64,000 nt of DNA from Brugia malayi (Eukaryota > Nematoda > Chromadorea > Rhabditida > Onchocercidae), in assembly GCF_000002995.4 (NCBI RefSeq), contig NW_025062477.1, positions 5,676,649-5,740,648 on the forward strand. Reading direction: 5' to 3'. Below, one piece after another: positions 1-13,675 of this stretch. The position numbers and the translations under genes were made by a program. Position 1 is the stretch's first letter; every line of letters begins with the position of its first letter. The notes beneath the pieces were generated by a model that saw nothing but the letters and a program-made list of their open reading frames with translations, was not told the DNA's origin and made no database searches.

Positions 1-216
1 TGAACAAATTTCGAATTTTGTTATTTAAGCTTTCATAAAGTAATGGAACAGTGCAGAAGAAAAATGAAAATCTTGAGAATTTAAGCGTATAATCATTTCA
101 AAAGTAAGATTTTTATTCTTTAATAAAGATAATTTCGTGATATGAATAGCTGTCTAAGGCAATTCATTTTATCAGTTTTGTAAAAAAAAAGTAAGAAAAT
201 AAAAAAGGAAACTTAC

Positions 217-3200
217 GACACAGGATCATGAGGTACTGGCCTTCTATCCGTTGTTGATTGCTTGATTTGTATCTCTGACGTTGGCATTTCACTTTTTACA
301 CCACAAAATGCTAACTTAAATTCTTTTACCATTTTCAATTCGTTACCTATTTTGACGAAATTTGGCGGATGATTATCAATTGCTTCGATGTGTACAGAAA
401 TCTGGAAAAAAAAATATATTCATTTTTCCCGTAACACTTTCGAACTATCCAGAAGACACTTTTAACAATCTAAATGTATAAATAGTTATCTGAAGTAAAG
501 GTAACAGGTGTCGTCGCACGAAGTACAGTTATGGAAGTAATGTAAAGAACGAGATATGTAAGATGAAGCAGAAAGGAACTGTGAAAAGAAAAGTGGCAGC
601 AACACTACGAATAATTATATGAAAAAAAGAATGAAAGCATGTAAATAGTAACTAATAGGTAATGAGCAAAAAAAAAAAAAAATTCATTCTCACAAAAAGA
701 ATGAGTTAAAATTCCTGCTAAAATATTGCTTTTGAGTAAATATTTCAGTAAACAACGAAATTCGTTTATTGTCATAATGGGAAAAATTAATACCTGAAAG
801 TGATTTTTCTTCTGATTCACAAAGCAATTATCCATAGTACTGTAATTGAATCCTTTATCCGCTACAACATGCATTTCCAGTTGATGTAACGGTCTTTGAT
901 TGATATCATACAAAGTAGCCCAGTGTTCTTCATTGAATGCAGTGAATTTGATCGCTTGCTGGTGGAAACTATCATCAAAATCTTCTACTGTAGTTACCGG
1001 CGATGATATGACTGTAAGTTGACTGGGTAACGAGAATACCTGAAAGATCGTAGTGACCGGTCTTTTAAATATCATTACTTTTAAATATCATTACTAAATT
1101 TACAATAAAAATCCCAAATATTTCATGAAAATTAAATTACAAATTTCCAAAGAGCAAATATTTAATATAATCTAATCATCTCCAGTTATATTCGACTGAG
1201 TAAGGAAAAAAACTTCCGGAACAACAAGTGATGAGTTTTAGCACAATACTATTGACTGCATTCTGCTGTATCACTTACAGAAATCAAAATTAAAAAAAAA
1301 AAAAAAATGCATATGTTAGACAGACATTTATTCAACATTATATCATCTCAATATTTGCAACAATCTAAACGTCTGAAAAATTTCCAAAAATTTAGGAGTG
1401 AAAAAACCGTTCTAAGCAAACTTTTCTTCAACTTATACAAACGAATCAGGAAACAAATTTACCTTCTGTGGTTCACTTTTCACATTAGCTGATACCGGAT
1501 TATGTGGTTGTTGTTGCTGTTGTGATGGTGGTGGTTGTTGCTGCTCTGATCGCATACGTTTACGACTTACTTGGCCATCGCTCTGAGAGCTCGAACCATC
1601 TCCATCACTAGCTGCGGAACTGATTACATTACTATAGGGATCCATCTGATAATCATTATTCTGGATCAAATAACCACTATTAACTGGTCTCATGTTGACA
1701 GCTGGAGGTGAAACCTGCAAGATTTTAATAATTCTAATAAAAAATTTCGAAATTTATAAATGCGTGAATTAAAATTAGACATTATTAATTTTTCTTCCTC
1801 ACAATTCAAATATAATCAAAAAATGAACACCTGAGGTAATGCAGAAGGTGTTGACTGCGGCGGATATGCACCACTATTACCGATGAAGTCGGATTGTGGT
1901 GATGGTAAAACATGCTGCAATATACGATTACCAAGATGATTCTGTTGCAAAAGTTCCTGCGGTACTAACATATGTGTTGCTAGATCAGGCCGTACACCAA
2001 GGATCAGGCCACTGCCGTTCTGTTGAGTACCATGGATAACTGTAAATTTCATCATTTTAAAAAATGAATTTGTCGTCCTTTTTTTCTAAAAAAGTTACTG
2101 AATTTAAATTTAAAAAATTTGAAGAAAATGTAATATACTTTATGCTACAAATAAAGTTTTCTCTTCCAAAACTATATGCCTAAATTTACAAGAGATTATA
2201 AGAAAAATAAAGATACGTAACAAATTCATCCTAGAAAATAAGAAAATAATTTGATGCTTCCTTACAATATGCGATCCCCAATTATTTAAATATGAAAAAG
2301 GACAAATTTTTATTAAATTAAACACTGGTTATGGAAGAAAAATGTGAGTGAGTACGTCTGAGAGTAACTGTGTTTGTATATCCAATGTAATGTACATATA
2401 CCAGTATATATACAAATGTTTATATTTTTGTATTGATATACTTTAACATACGTACATGAATATATTTTACAGAAAAAAACTCTTCTCTACGAAAATTGTC
2501 TCGTAATTCTTAGGTTACAAAAGAGGGAAAAGGTCATTTTGTGTATGAACTAGTGAAAGAAGTGAACTGAACGAAAGAAGGCCAGTTCATCATCCATTTC
2601 ACGTTTTAAAAAATTTTCACCATTTATTTATAACAACTCTTTCAAAAATCGTGAATTGTAGTCGTATTTCCTCCACTACTTTTCAAGGTGGCATTTTAAT
2701 TATAAAAAAAAAAAGTTCGTTTGGCCGAATCCCTGCCATTTCATTGCGTTTTTCTGACAATTTACCTTTTGTAATGTCCGAAACATTACTACACAATTCT
2801 TGTAGCATTACTACACAATTAGTCGAAATGTTACCGCTATACTTCGCAAACCCTAATGAACACTGCTCGGTTTTAGGCCGAAACAATTATCAATATTATC
2901 TTATTCAGTTGGATAATCAGATCGTATTTTTTCATGGCAGTATGTCATACTACATAGCCATAATATTCGAGGAATTAGAGATTAATCAAACTTCATTGGT
3001 TTGTTGAAAACATTTCAATTATTAACGGCAGTTCTCTCCATCACTCAGAAATCTGTCCGATAATTTCATTTGTTGTTAAAAATTCAAATTGAAAAAAAAA
3101 AAAGGACCAAAAGTTCATGAAAAAATGAACACAACTTACGTTGATAATTCTGGTAATTATCCGGTGAATAAGGTGAATCTGAAGTGGAGCTCGGTGAGCC

Positions 3201-6200
3201 CGATGAGCCAGCGCCTGAGATATCCGTGATTGGTGGACTATCAGGTAACCTAAAGTATGTATGGATGAACACTGTTTAAAATATGGAACGAAATCACAAA
3301 TATACAAGAACTTTTAAAAACAACAAAACTTAAATTTAAGTCTTCTACAAAAATTTTAACTATTCAATTTCAACAAAAAAATTCCCAATTTATTAGGGCT
3401 TCAGTGCTTTCCAGAGCTATTTTACTTTATAAATTATCACAATAAACTGAGATTACTCAATTTACACTCACATTCAAGTAAGCGCAAATCAAAAAGAATA
3501 AGAAAGTTTAAGCGGAAGAATGTTTCTGAATTATTTTCATCATTTCATATGGATGCTTGTTTTTCAAATTTCACTAATATAAGACTTAAGTCTATAAAAA
3601 ACATATTTTTATATCCAAACTTTAAAAAACATCTAAAAAACAAATCTAACAGTTGAAGTATATGGCCAATATATCAGCCTGCACTAATAATTTTTTTTTT
3701 TTTTTTTTATTTATGAAATTCAGTATTCTCAATTACTAAACTAGTTTTAATTTAAGAAAAATTAAACTTTATTTGAAAAATCATTAAAGTCATATAAAGT
3801 TTTAACAAGTGAATGATATAGGCAAGTTAGGCAAGTAACTTATCTACGAATTAATCAATGCAAACAAATAAACACGAAAATGAATGAAGAGATGATTTCG
3901 GTGCCAGGAACCATTCCTCTTCTTCCGAACAAAAAAAAAAAAAGTATGAATGAGAACAACGAGAGCGGTCATTTGATAAATTGAATGAATGCAACAGTTG
4001 CTATGCCAATTTAGCTCATTGCTTCGAAACATTTCAAATAAAGCAGTTAGCAGTAATGGTTAAAGAAACTTTTGAAGCTTGAAAAATGATAGAGAAAAAA
4101 AGAAAAAGATACAGTGGTATTTCCCATGAATTTACTAAATAAACCCTATCAGATAGCTTTATTTCGATGGTCTTTCTTCCTCCTTTTCGTTTTTCCTATT
4201 TCTTCTCATTTCTCGCTCAATAATTCTTTTTTGGATTTCTTTGAACAAGAGGATACAAAAGCAGAACAAAATTTTCGCAACATCTTTCCCGTCTTTACCA
4301 TCAATCTATCTCTTCCATTTATTTTAAATTTTCATTGGTAGTAAGCATTACTAAATTAATTTGATAAAAAATGAATGAAACAAACTAGGCATTTTGAAAG
4401 ATTCCTATTTTCTCGTAAATATTTTACAAAACCTAGAAGAAATTTATACTAGTTGAAATGAATGATCCGAAAAGTAATTGGATATCATTTGAATGCATGT
4501 TGAAATGACAACAGTGCTAAATTGATTAAAAATGTCACAGTTTTCCGTTTAATATCATTAAATCTTGAATTACAAATTCTGCACAATCTCAATAATTTTC
4601 ATACAAATTTACTTTTTAAATTGCTAAGCTGATATAAACAACAATTCCATTACGGATGATTTTTATTGACAGATTCCATTTCTATAGCAAAAGAGTTACA
4701 GCTATCCTAAACTTGGTTAAATCAACAATCAAAGCGATTGGCAATATTATTTCTTTTTTTGCCTTACGAAGGAATTTAACCTTTGTTCATTAGTTTATAT
4801 TTGATTCAGTTTTGTTTGAAACTATATAGAATATATGCTCATTTCCAATAATACAAATAGTTTGGTTAAAACAAAACTTTATGCAACAAATTTAAGTGAT
4901 AACTCGTAATTACAAAAATTTCATTAACTTAATCCAGAACGATATCCATTAACCGGTTATAAAACAACAAACATATTACCTGGCTGGATTCTGATACATC
5001 ATTTTGTTGGCCGCTTCGGAAATTGCAACAGTTGTGATGTTTTGGTGCGATTGCGGCAGTGGCGGGTGATGCTGCTGTTGTTGTTGCTGATAATGATGTT
5101 GCTGCGATTGTTGTTGTTGTTGATGTTGATGATGATGATGATGATGATGATGACCTTGTACGTGTTGCGAGATGAACCGAGTAGTATCTGCTACAGGACT
5201 ATCAATCGGGGTGCTGCAAAACTACAGTCCTTTTTAATCCTAATGATGGCGGTGGTAACAATGACAGATGAAAAGTACAATTGTAAAATTAGTTTCAAAT
5301 TGAAGGAAGCATATACTTCGAAATTTAGAAATTCTCAAGTATATCAGTTAATGAACTTTTATATTTGTAGATAAAAAAAAATTCCTCAACTTCATTCAAT
5401 AGACCTAATGCTAAAGACCAATTGATGGAATAGCGAATGCAAATGTTTTACTACATATTCTTAATATTTAGATTTTTCATTAAGTTCGAAAAAAAGTCGA
5501 GAATGTGAGAAACCATTAATAAAAATGTGAAAGATCATTAATTAATATTACGAAAAGGTTTTATAATTTTTTTTCCTTTCTAATTAGCCGTATGATATTA
5601 CATCAAGTCATTTCATGCTACTCTTACAAACTTCATTTCTCTACAGTTCAATACTGATATTAACAGATACACACACTTCGTTTCTGCTCTAAGAAAAGGT
5701 TTCCCTTTTCTGAATAGACAATCAAAAAACCTTGAACAATTCAAAGGTACATGTAAAAAATTATTTCCACCGTTATTGTAAGAATTACTCTATTTTTGTA
5801 AAGGTTAGAAGAAAAGTCTCATTTGAATCGTTTTTTTTTTTCTTTTCACAAAAATAGATGTTTAAAAAATTTCAATCATACCGTAATAATTATTTTTTAG
5901 TAAATCATGACATTTTCCCCATATAATATCTTTAAAAATAATAGTTTTCTTACCTTTTCTTTAATTTTTTTTTTTTTTTTTAGTTTTCTTACCTTTCTTT
6001 AAAAATAATAGTTTTATAATAGTTTTCTTACCTTTTCTTTAAACGTCTTCCTTAATTTGATATTTCTAAATTACTTTCTAATTCCAGTAAAGAACTGGAA
6101 TTAGTTCCACATATTAATTCTTTAAATGGTATTAATAAAATAAAACAATAGTCTTTTACTAACATTTTAAAATCGTGATTATAATAAGAAACAGTTCAGA

Positions 6201-9200
6201 TGTACTGCTAGTGATATCCAGTAGTTATTACAATAGAAAAAACTTTTGAAATGACCGGCAGTAATTTCTCTTATGAAATACTTTGGATCTAAGTTATCAT
6301 CGAATTAAATTTTAGTAGATTACCACTACATTTTTTCTAGTTCATTATTCTCATATTTTCCAGTTCAAAATATCAAATTAGACTTATCATTCGAGTATGA
6401 ACGGAACACAAACTCTTATATTCTGAATTTAGCAATTCCAAGATTTTTGTCTTTGGTAACTATTTATTTTCTGTCTTAATGTGCTTCCGTTACCTTTTAT
6501 TCCATATCATCCTTTTTAATCACTATTACGAAGAATTAAACGAAAGAAACATACGATGAAAAAAAAAAGAAAATATCACCTGTTCTCGTCCAAAAATCGC
6601 ACAATATCGAAATCACCCGTGTAATCGCTCAGTGGATCACTAAACGCCGTATCCTCTGCAAAAAAAAGAACAGAAGATAATAAATATGATATAACAAGGA
6701 TAAAATGTTACAACATCCTCAATCACTTAAATGTACAACTTTAAAGAACAACTGATATCAACCATCGCCGCATCACAACCAAAACTATCTAGTCATCCAT
6801 CACGCAGTTTTTACGATAATGATCTGATTAGAAGCTGAAAATAGTTAAACACTGAATTTCTGAACGACAATTTCGATACCAGTGGTCAGTTTAATCTATC
6901 TCATGATTAAGAGTAATTTGAATGCTACTATATTTCTATATCTTTTGAAATTATTTCAAAAACTTTCGTTCCCTAATTAATCTTCAGTTATCTCAATTGA
7001 CAATAATCTCATATAAATCCAATTATCATTATCAAAAAAGAATAGATCCTAATAATCCGGAATTTATTTGTGTGCATCATAAAAATACTACAAATATTTT
7101 TTTTTTCTTTTTTTACTCTATCAGTTTCAAAAAACATATTGTTTGAAAAAGTGCTCTTTTATGGAATATGACAGTTTGTATGCGACTCATTCTTCCTACG
7201 TCAAAAAAATACTGATATTACCAAGAAAAAACTAAGAAAAAAACACATGTAATAATGATGATAACCTATTGATATGAATTATTTTCAGTCATCCAAAACA
7301 GACTAACAGAATTACTTAGTGTAAGATTCACCGCATTTGTAAGCAAACGGAAAAAGGGATGGAAGTAGGAATAGAAATATGGGAAGAAATAATAAATATA
7401 GCATTAAATAATGAATAATTTATTAAATTTTTAGTGCATTAAAAAAACTGAATATAATCCTTATTTTCTTGTCTCATTTTTATAATGCGCTCTTCTTTTT
7501 CTAAATTTCATTTAGCTTCTATTTGGAACTAGATACATCAGAAAAGAGCTGAAAAGTAATGATACGGGACCAGTATAAAAAGGAAAGACAAAACTAGCTC
7601 TGCTTTCTGTCCTTCCCTGCTCTATGCTTAAGTGTGACGTTTTGGTGCCAGGCGGTAACAACTTTAAAAAAACTCCAAAAAAAAAAAAAAAAAAAAGGAA
7701 AATCCTTTTTCTATTCTCTTATCCTGATCTAAAACTAATGCAGTACGGATAAACTTAGTTTACTTTGTATTTTGCCATATACGTATATGTGTCATAACAT
7801 TTCACGCATGTATATAAATGTTACCAAAATTCACACATACAACTAATACACCTCAGTAAATTTACATTCCATTCAAAAATAACAATACGTATATAACACA
7901 CATAACGTATCACTTAGCACATAGTTCTGAAATAGGAAAAAACTTTAATTTCATAAATCTTCCTTATTTATCACAAAAAATAATATTCGCTTCCCACATT
8001 TTAAATAGTTATCGCACTTTATGAATATTTCTAATTCTTCGAATAATACTTGTACTTTATTAGTTGGATGATTCCGTCTTCCACCTTTATTTCAGTTATC
8101 AGTAACGATATCAACTTGGTACATCATTTCTTCCTCTTTTACTTTTTTCATATAAATGAGTAATTTTATATGATAGAAAATACCGATGACAAATCTATGA
8201 TATATTATATTATTTTAGGAACATCTTTAAATCATTGAAGAAAAACATAATATGTTATTGACATTAACTGTCTATGATAGGTTTTTATGATAGGCTACTA
8301 TGAGTCAATAAAAAAAATATTCATTCAGTATTTTCATGATTATCAATATTTCCATAAACTATTTGCTCCTGAAATTATTACGATTTATTGCAACGATAAA
8401 CAAATCTTTGGTAAGAAATCTAAGTTAAATCTACAGTTTAAAATTAAATTTACGTCAATGATACATTAATTTTATGATATATGATGTATATGAATGATAT
8501 ATAAATGATATTTATACAATTTCCGAGTCGTATCCTAAAAATTATCAGTTAATAGATAAATTAGTGTTATATAAAGAATAAAAAATAAAATTTCTTAACA
8601 TTTTCAAACAATTAGCTCACAGATTGTTGAAAGAGCATGATTGTGCCCACTTCTCTATAATTTATTCAGGTCATACGTTACAATTCATGAAAGTCAACAA
8701 TTTTCCTCCATCTTTCTTCTCACATTCAATCATTCATGTTCTAACAGCACATATCTTTAATCATATCTGCATTCCGGGAGAACAAAAATATAAAATATCT
8801 TTAAAAAATAAAATTTCTAGCAATAATTTCCATAATGTATTTGCCCACACTCTTCCAATCCATAATCACTCTTAGTTATTAGTCCATCCAATCTTCGGTT
8901 TCAATTAAAATCAATCATTCTTTCACCTTCATCATCTACACCTAAATTTGACGAAATTTTCGAAATCGACCAAGCGATGATGCGCTCCAACATTCTTCCA
9001 TGACAATCTTCTCCATCTACTCCAACTATTACAAAAAAAAAAAAAAAATCGTCGAAAATATGGAAGGATTCGGTCAAAGTGGTGGTCATTGAACAAACTG
9101 GGTCACTTCTCCATTCATACGAGTTTACGATTAATTCATTCAAATTATCTTTTTGTTAATATTCACAAGGAAAAAAATTCTTTTTTTTAATCAAAATTAC

Positions 9201-12200
9201 AAGAACTACAAATCTTTCGCTCAAACTGAAGTCCTGTCACACTGCTGAATCTATATCAATGAATCCAAAACATCCATAAATGAAAAGAGAAAAAAACAAA
9301 AAAAACACAAAGAAAGACCTGTTTAATATTAGAATAAATATTGATCCTAATCTTCTTATATTCTTTAAAAAATTGCAGTTTTTATGTTGCTACAGGAATT
9401 GATAATCCAAAAGATTTAGACATTTCTAAATGTTTTGTGAGAGCAATTTTTTTCGTAATCACTAATCATGACTATTACATTTAATGTTAATCCGAACAGT
9501 GCTTTACTTTTCTTATTCCCGCATACGTCATAATAATTTCGAAAACTATCATCAAATTCACAAATACTAAGTGATCTACCTAAGGATTTTATCATTCCTA
9601 ATTCACTCTTCATTCCAATCAAATCAAATTAATTATCAATGAAAAAGTCAAATGAAGTGTGCAAGATCTTAGAATCAATTGTGTTTATACTTGAGAATCA
9701 TATTTCATCCTCTTCCTTTCTTTCTTCCATCTTTGTAACCGAAGTAAATAATCAAAAACCTTCCATCTAATATTAGTGTTAACTGTCAGATAAAGTTGAA
9801 TGACCAATAAAACACAAAACAATAAAATGGGAATCAGGAAGTTAGCTAAGAAAAAATGAAAAAAAAAAAAAGAAGGAAACTGATGATAAACTGCTGCTTC
9901 TTCCTTTATTCTATCTTTTCACCTAATCCATCGAATTAAGGAAAAATAGGAGAAATATCCGCCCCCTATCCTGATATGAAATATGAGATACTTATTTTTT
10001 TGAGGAAATAGAGTGATTAGGTGTTATTCAAATTAATCGATCTAATCCACTGATTATCAATCAGTCAACCAATCAATGTCCACCTTTTGAATAAACTGTC
10101 CGCCTTTTAGCCATGCAGTTGTTGTCGTTGTTGCTATTATTATTGTTGTTGTTGCTGTTGCTGTTCTTGCTATTGTAGTTGGTTGTTGAAGTTGTTCTTA
10201 TCACTAGGAGCAATATTTCATGAGAAATAGTAGAAAATTGCGATGATAAGAAAGGCCGACAATTAGATGGATCAATTTAGAGAGTTTTTAATTTGTTACC
10301 AGTTGTAATGATAGTGGTAGTAATGGTAGCAATCGTGATAGTTGATCGTGGTCAGTTACAAGGATATCTGTCGATCGGTGGTAGTAATGATGGTGACGAT
10401 GATTGTGATAGTCGTAGGAGTAGTAGGGTGGTAGTGCTGGGATGGATTTAGTATATCGTCAATGATGTCGTAGAAATAGCAGCAATAGCTTCGGTAATGA
10501 TCAGTGCAGATTGGTAACGAACGATGGTGACAATGGCGGTTTGTGTCGCAAACGATAATAGGTTTCTTATTGGTTCCTCCTTTTCTTTCTTTACTTTTTC
10601 CCCTCTCTTTTTGTCACCACTATTGATGATACCTGCAGCTGCAGCAATTCCAGAGTTATTATTCTGAATACTTAATGGATAGATATCTTTACTTTAAGTG
10701 TATCACAAATTAAATAAAATACATTTTCAATATAAGAGTACCAATTATTTTTCTCAATTCAATCGTATCCCCCAAAATTACTCTAAAAAAAAAACACACA
10801 CATACGTCGATATAACCAATTCGACAGTATCGTGGGAAACTTCCCAGTAAGTTTAATTGGAACTTCGCTAATATCTTGATGATTTCATAGTTATTTGAGA
10901 AGTTACCGATGATATCCAAGGAATTTTCAATGAGTTAGTTCCTCCGTATTCGCTATAGTTTGTAGTAAATACCCAAAACGAAATTAGTGTAGGTGTACGA
11001 CTGTATGTGTGTGTATGCGTATGTGTATGTGTGTATGTGTACGTATCTATTTGTCTGTCTGTTCGTTTCTATGCAGAATTTTCATCTTAAGAGAGGATGA
11101 TCAACGGTGATTGTTGGTGCTAAGTGGGTAGGGGTTTGTGCCGGTGTAGTTCAAAACATCGTCGAGAAAAGTCGATTTTACTATTTCATCCCAATCATCC
11201 TCCCTCTTCCTTCTTTAACTAATACAATTTGGAGGTCTCGTCCCTTTCCGCCGTACCAGCCTGTGATAATGTCGCCAATGCCTTACCAATAATACATACG
11301 CACACTCCTCAATCAACACATATATATACTACTTTACTAATATGTTTGAGCACTAAATACTATATGTAATGTATAATCGTAAGGCTATTTCAATTTCGAT
11401 TCATTCATTCTGGCCCATTTTCACAATTTTTCCTATCGATATCGACACTTCAATCTGTCACTATACATTATATATATGTACAAAGTGATAGACCCAGAAA
11501 ATGACAGACGCGAGTAGATGAATAGTTAATGAAATTCCCACCAAATCATTCATGACAACAAAGTACTTCTGTCAGAGAGGATAATTACCAAACATGTCAC
11601 AATGAGGTTAAAAAAAATTGAAATAGAAAACTTCACGTTTAGAATGTTAAAATTGGTGACATACAATTTATCAATAGTCTATGTATATCTCCAAGGGCAT
11701 TTTGTAAACGAATGATCAGTTTTTTGAACTCTTCTTAAAAATCTAATATAATTTTTACCCTGCTTATTCCTCACTCTCATCCTTCCTACTACTATCATGA
11801 TTTTTTTATTTTCCACTTTTTCACATTAATTTTTTCAAAAAAAATTTTTTTTCGTTTAATTCTTAATTTAAAAAAATTGAAAATGGAAGTTTCTACAAGA
11901 CACATATATGTCTTTCATGAAATTTTTCACCAAATGCAAATGAAAATCTATGTGCTTCCATATCTGTATCAGACTTTCGTCTTAAATCCCGACTATATTC
12001 TAGAATATCGATATTTATCCCAAAAATTAAAATATCGTGATTTACAGTTTTGCTGCCTTGAATATGCAAATTACGTTCAAGTAAATTTCTATTTCTCTCA
12101 CAAGCGAACCTTCCATAATTTCGACGATCAGAAATATCGGTGCTGCTCCGAGCATTCATATTAGCCAAACAACCAGAACTACAGGAAATCAAACTTAAAC

Positions 12201-13636
12201 ATTCAGTGTAACATCTTTTCCATTCTCTTTCACATGTGGTGTAACTTATCCGCATATCATTTCCATAAGTTAGGATAAATTTAAAAAGTTAAATTCAAAT
12301 TTTAGTCATTTATTTGCGAATAACAGAAAAAAATGGAACAGTTCCCGAAAATTATATTTAATCAGCTAGGTTGTTTGACTTTAATTATTTCTTTTTATAA
12401 TAATACTACAGATTTTCTCTCAATAAATTTTTTGCTTCAAATTAGGAAAATTGAATAAACAGATGGAAAAAATGGAAATTTTCAAACAGTTTTAACGAAA
12501 AGAGAGGAAAAAATAAAGAACGGTTGAATTTGCACAGCTGACCTCAATTTTACAACCAAGAAAAAAAAAAAAAGGGTGAGGGTTCAGCGGAATAAAACGC
12601 GGGCAAGCAACACAATAACTAATTTATTTAAATCTTACACAACACTGAAGGTCATTTTTGCTCCAAAATTCCCAAAAATTTATTACCGAACAAATTTACC
12701 GTGGTTATTTGAATACTTTGTGAACACAACTTTATAACTTGTATTAAACCATCCATGGGAAAGAGGATAGTAACAATAACGCTTGTTTAACCAGCTCATT
12801 TTGTTGATTAAGTAATAAAATATGAAATTATCTCAATTATATTGCAAATATACAGGAGTAATTTCCGAGTATTTGACTCGATAATTTACCCATGTTAAGC
12901 TATGCTTATGAGATTGCTTATTCTATTTTGAAAATTTGTGGATGAGATACATTCGATATAGCATAATAAAACGACTACTTTTTTACACAATATCAACGAT
13001 CTCTTGCCAAAAACTTACAGGCTTTACATCTTGATATCATGTGGAAATACTAAATGCCTCAGGTAATGTTGAAAAATGATAACGACGGAACATATCTTTG
13101 AAAGTTTCAAACAAGCGGAAATGAAATAAGTTGCAAGTTACTTTGATTAAAGTTAAAAGATTAAGTGGATTATACGGAAAGATTCATTCGTGAAAAAAGG
13201 CGAAATCCAAAATGCTATCAAAACTATTACTAAACAAAATACTTTACAACAACAGGTTGTAATGGTATGATGTTTAAAAAAAAATTACACGACTTTATAG
13301 AATCTTCTTCGGCAGCGTTACTAAATCTTTTCAAATGAAAAACTCAAGAAAATGGCTTTCAATTTTAATTTGTGCTTCAAGAGGACGTCAGATAATTTTG
13401 AACTAATTGCATATTTAATATATTAATTATCAAGGAAGAGAAGACCACATTTCAGAGCAAAGAATGCTAATTGCTACACTGAAATTGAAAGTATCGGTTT
13501 AGGATAAAACAAGAATATTACTACAAAACTTGAGAAATTTTATTTTCATCTCCAAAAAAATCTGCATAAAATAAAGAATAAGATCCAGACCTTCGAAGCA
13601 GCTGTCATCAATATCCCTGAATACCGAATCATCCAT
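217..13636 (-). CDS. myrf-1: Myelin regulatory factor (MYRF / PQN-47) orthologue, 5' part, 3' end off window
   Basis: Eight coding exons fit by phase, listed 5' to 3' on the minus strand: 13636-13591, 6655-6580, 5213-4980, 3249-3140, 2039-1831, 1714-1463, 1039-794, 401-217. All have GT-AG borders and give about 452 residues before the gene leaves the window. The first ATG (13636) lies just after a TTTTTACAG acceptor. Residues 42-120 are rich in His and Gln, including a His8 run. Around residue 119 the motif LPDSPP matches the MYRF N-terminus. A basic SRKRMRSE stretch in exon 6 resembles the nuclear localisation signal. Exons 7-8 hold the NDT80-type DNA-binding domain, with [14 protein letters not shown] and QKKNHFQ, which is near-identical to vertebrate MYRF. 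Family knowledge: MYRF is made as an ER-anchored trimer that cleaves itself and sends its N-terminal half to the nucleus; in C. elegans it controls moulting and synaptic rewiring. The autoproteolytic and membrane parts are not in this window. C. elegans has two paralogues, so the -1 assignment is tentative. Confidence 0.9.
5067..5152 (-). repeat. CAT/CAA/CAG trinucleotide run inside MYRF exon 3
   Basis: The coding strand has eight consecutive His codons followed by interrupted CAA/CAG and further His codons. They encode a His/Gln-rich low-complexity segment of the MYRF activation region. This explains the Leu/Met-rich plus-strand open frame here, which is only a shadow. Length polymorphism is likely but cannot be seen from one sequence. 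Confidence 0.85.
5931..6045. repeat. Local triplication in a MYRF intron
   Basis: The string atagttttcttacctttt(c)tttaa occurs three times within about 100 bases, separated by a long T run and a short AT spacer. It lies in the intron between MYRF coding exons 2 and 3. It looks like a recent slippage duplication with no coding potential. Confidence 0.7.
10119..10560. repeat. Trinucleotide-like low-complexity block in MYRF intron 1
   Basis: A first block (10119-10190) is made of ttg/ttgctg repeats; read on the minus strand it is AAC/AGC-rich and open for about 45 codons. It is followed by an irregular GTAGTAATGG / GATGGTGACGATG-like stretch to about 10560. No splice pattern joins either block convincingly to the MYRF frame, so I treat them as intronic simple sequence. 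Confidence 0.55.
10987..11046. repeat. GT/TATG microsatellite
   Basis: Alternating tgtgtatg-type repeats run for about 60 bases in MYRF intron 1. They are interrupted by a few substitutions. Confidence 0.75.
11893..12255 (-). CDS. Unassigned 120-codon open frame in MYRF intron 1 (doubtful)
   Basis: This is the longest uninterrupted minus-strand frame in the large intron, 120 residues from ATG to stop. The N-terminal 30 residues carry five cysteines spaced C-x6-C-x3-C-x6-C-x3-C, and the rest is Arg/Asn-rich. There is no signal peptide and no motif I recognise. A 95-codon plus-strand frame overlaps it, which suggests a chance local lack of stop codons. It could also be an unrecognised exon. 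I list it because it is too long to ignore, not because I believe it. Confidence 0.12.
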   Translation of the reverse strand: MRISYTTCEREWKRCYTECLSLISCSSGCLANMNARSSTDISDRRNYGRFACERNRNLLERNLHIQGSKTVNHDILIFGINIDILEYSRDLRRKSDTDMEAHRFSFAFGEKFHERHICVL

Positions 13637-13666
13637 CGTCGAACATCATTTGTTTTCTATAAAATG

Positions 13667-13675
13667 CTGTAAAAA
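13667..13675 (-). other. Candidate trans-splice acceptor upstream of MYRF start
   Basis: On the minus strand, TTTTTACAG lies about 30 bases upstream of the MYRF ATG, with the exon beginning at 13666. In nematodes such a site so close to the start codon often receives a spliced leader. A cis-spliced non-coding exon upstream is equally possible. Confidence 0.4.

Larger units (their letters stand above)
6656..13590 (-). other. First intron of MYRF (about 6.9 kb)
   Basis: This lies between the 46-nt first coding exon and the second. It is mostly AT-rich with homopolymer runs. From about 10.1 to 11.3 kb the composition is visibly richer in G+C and trinucleotide-like, and it includes a TG/TATG microsatellite. 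No exon with family similarity was found. A long first intron with a compositionally distinct core is a reasonable place for enhancers or an alternative promoter, but that is inference. Confidence 0.6.

Noticed and set aside
2651..3007. 118-codon plus-strand frame inside a MYRF intron
   Set aside because: Overlaps a minus-strand frame of similar quality; no motif and intronic position make chance more likely.
5042..5374. 110-codon plus-strand open frame rich in Leu and Met
   Set aside because: Antisense shadow of the His/Gln repeat in MYRF exon 3.
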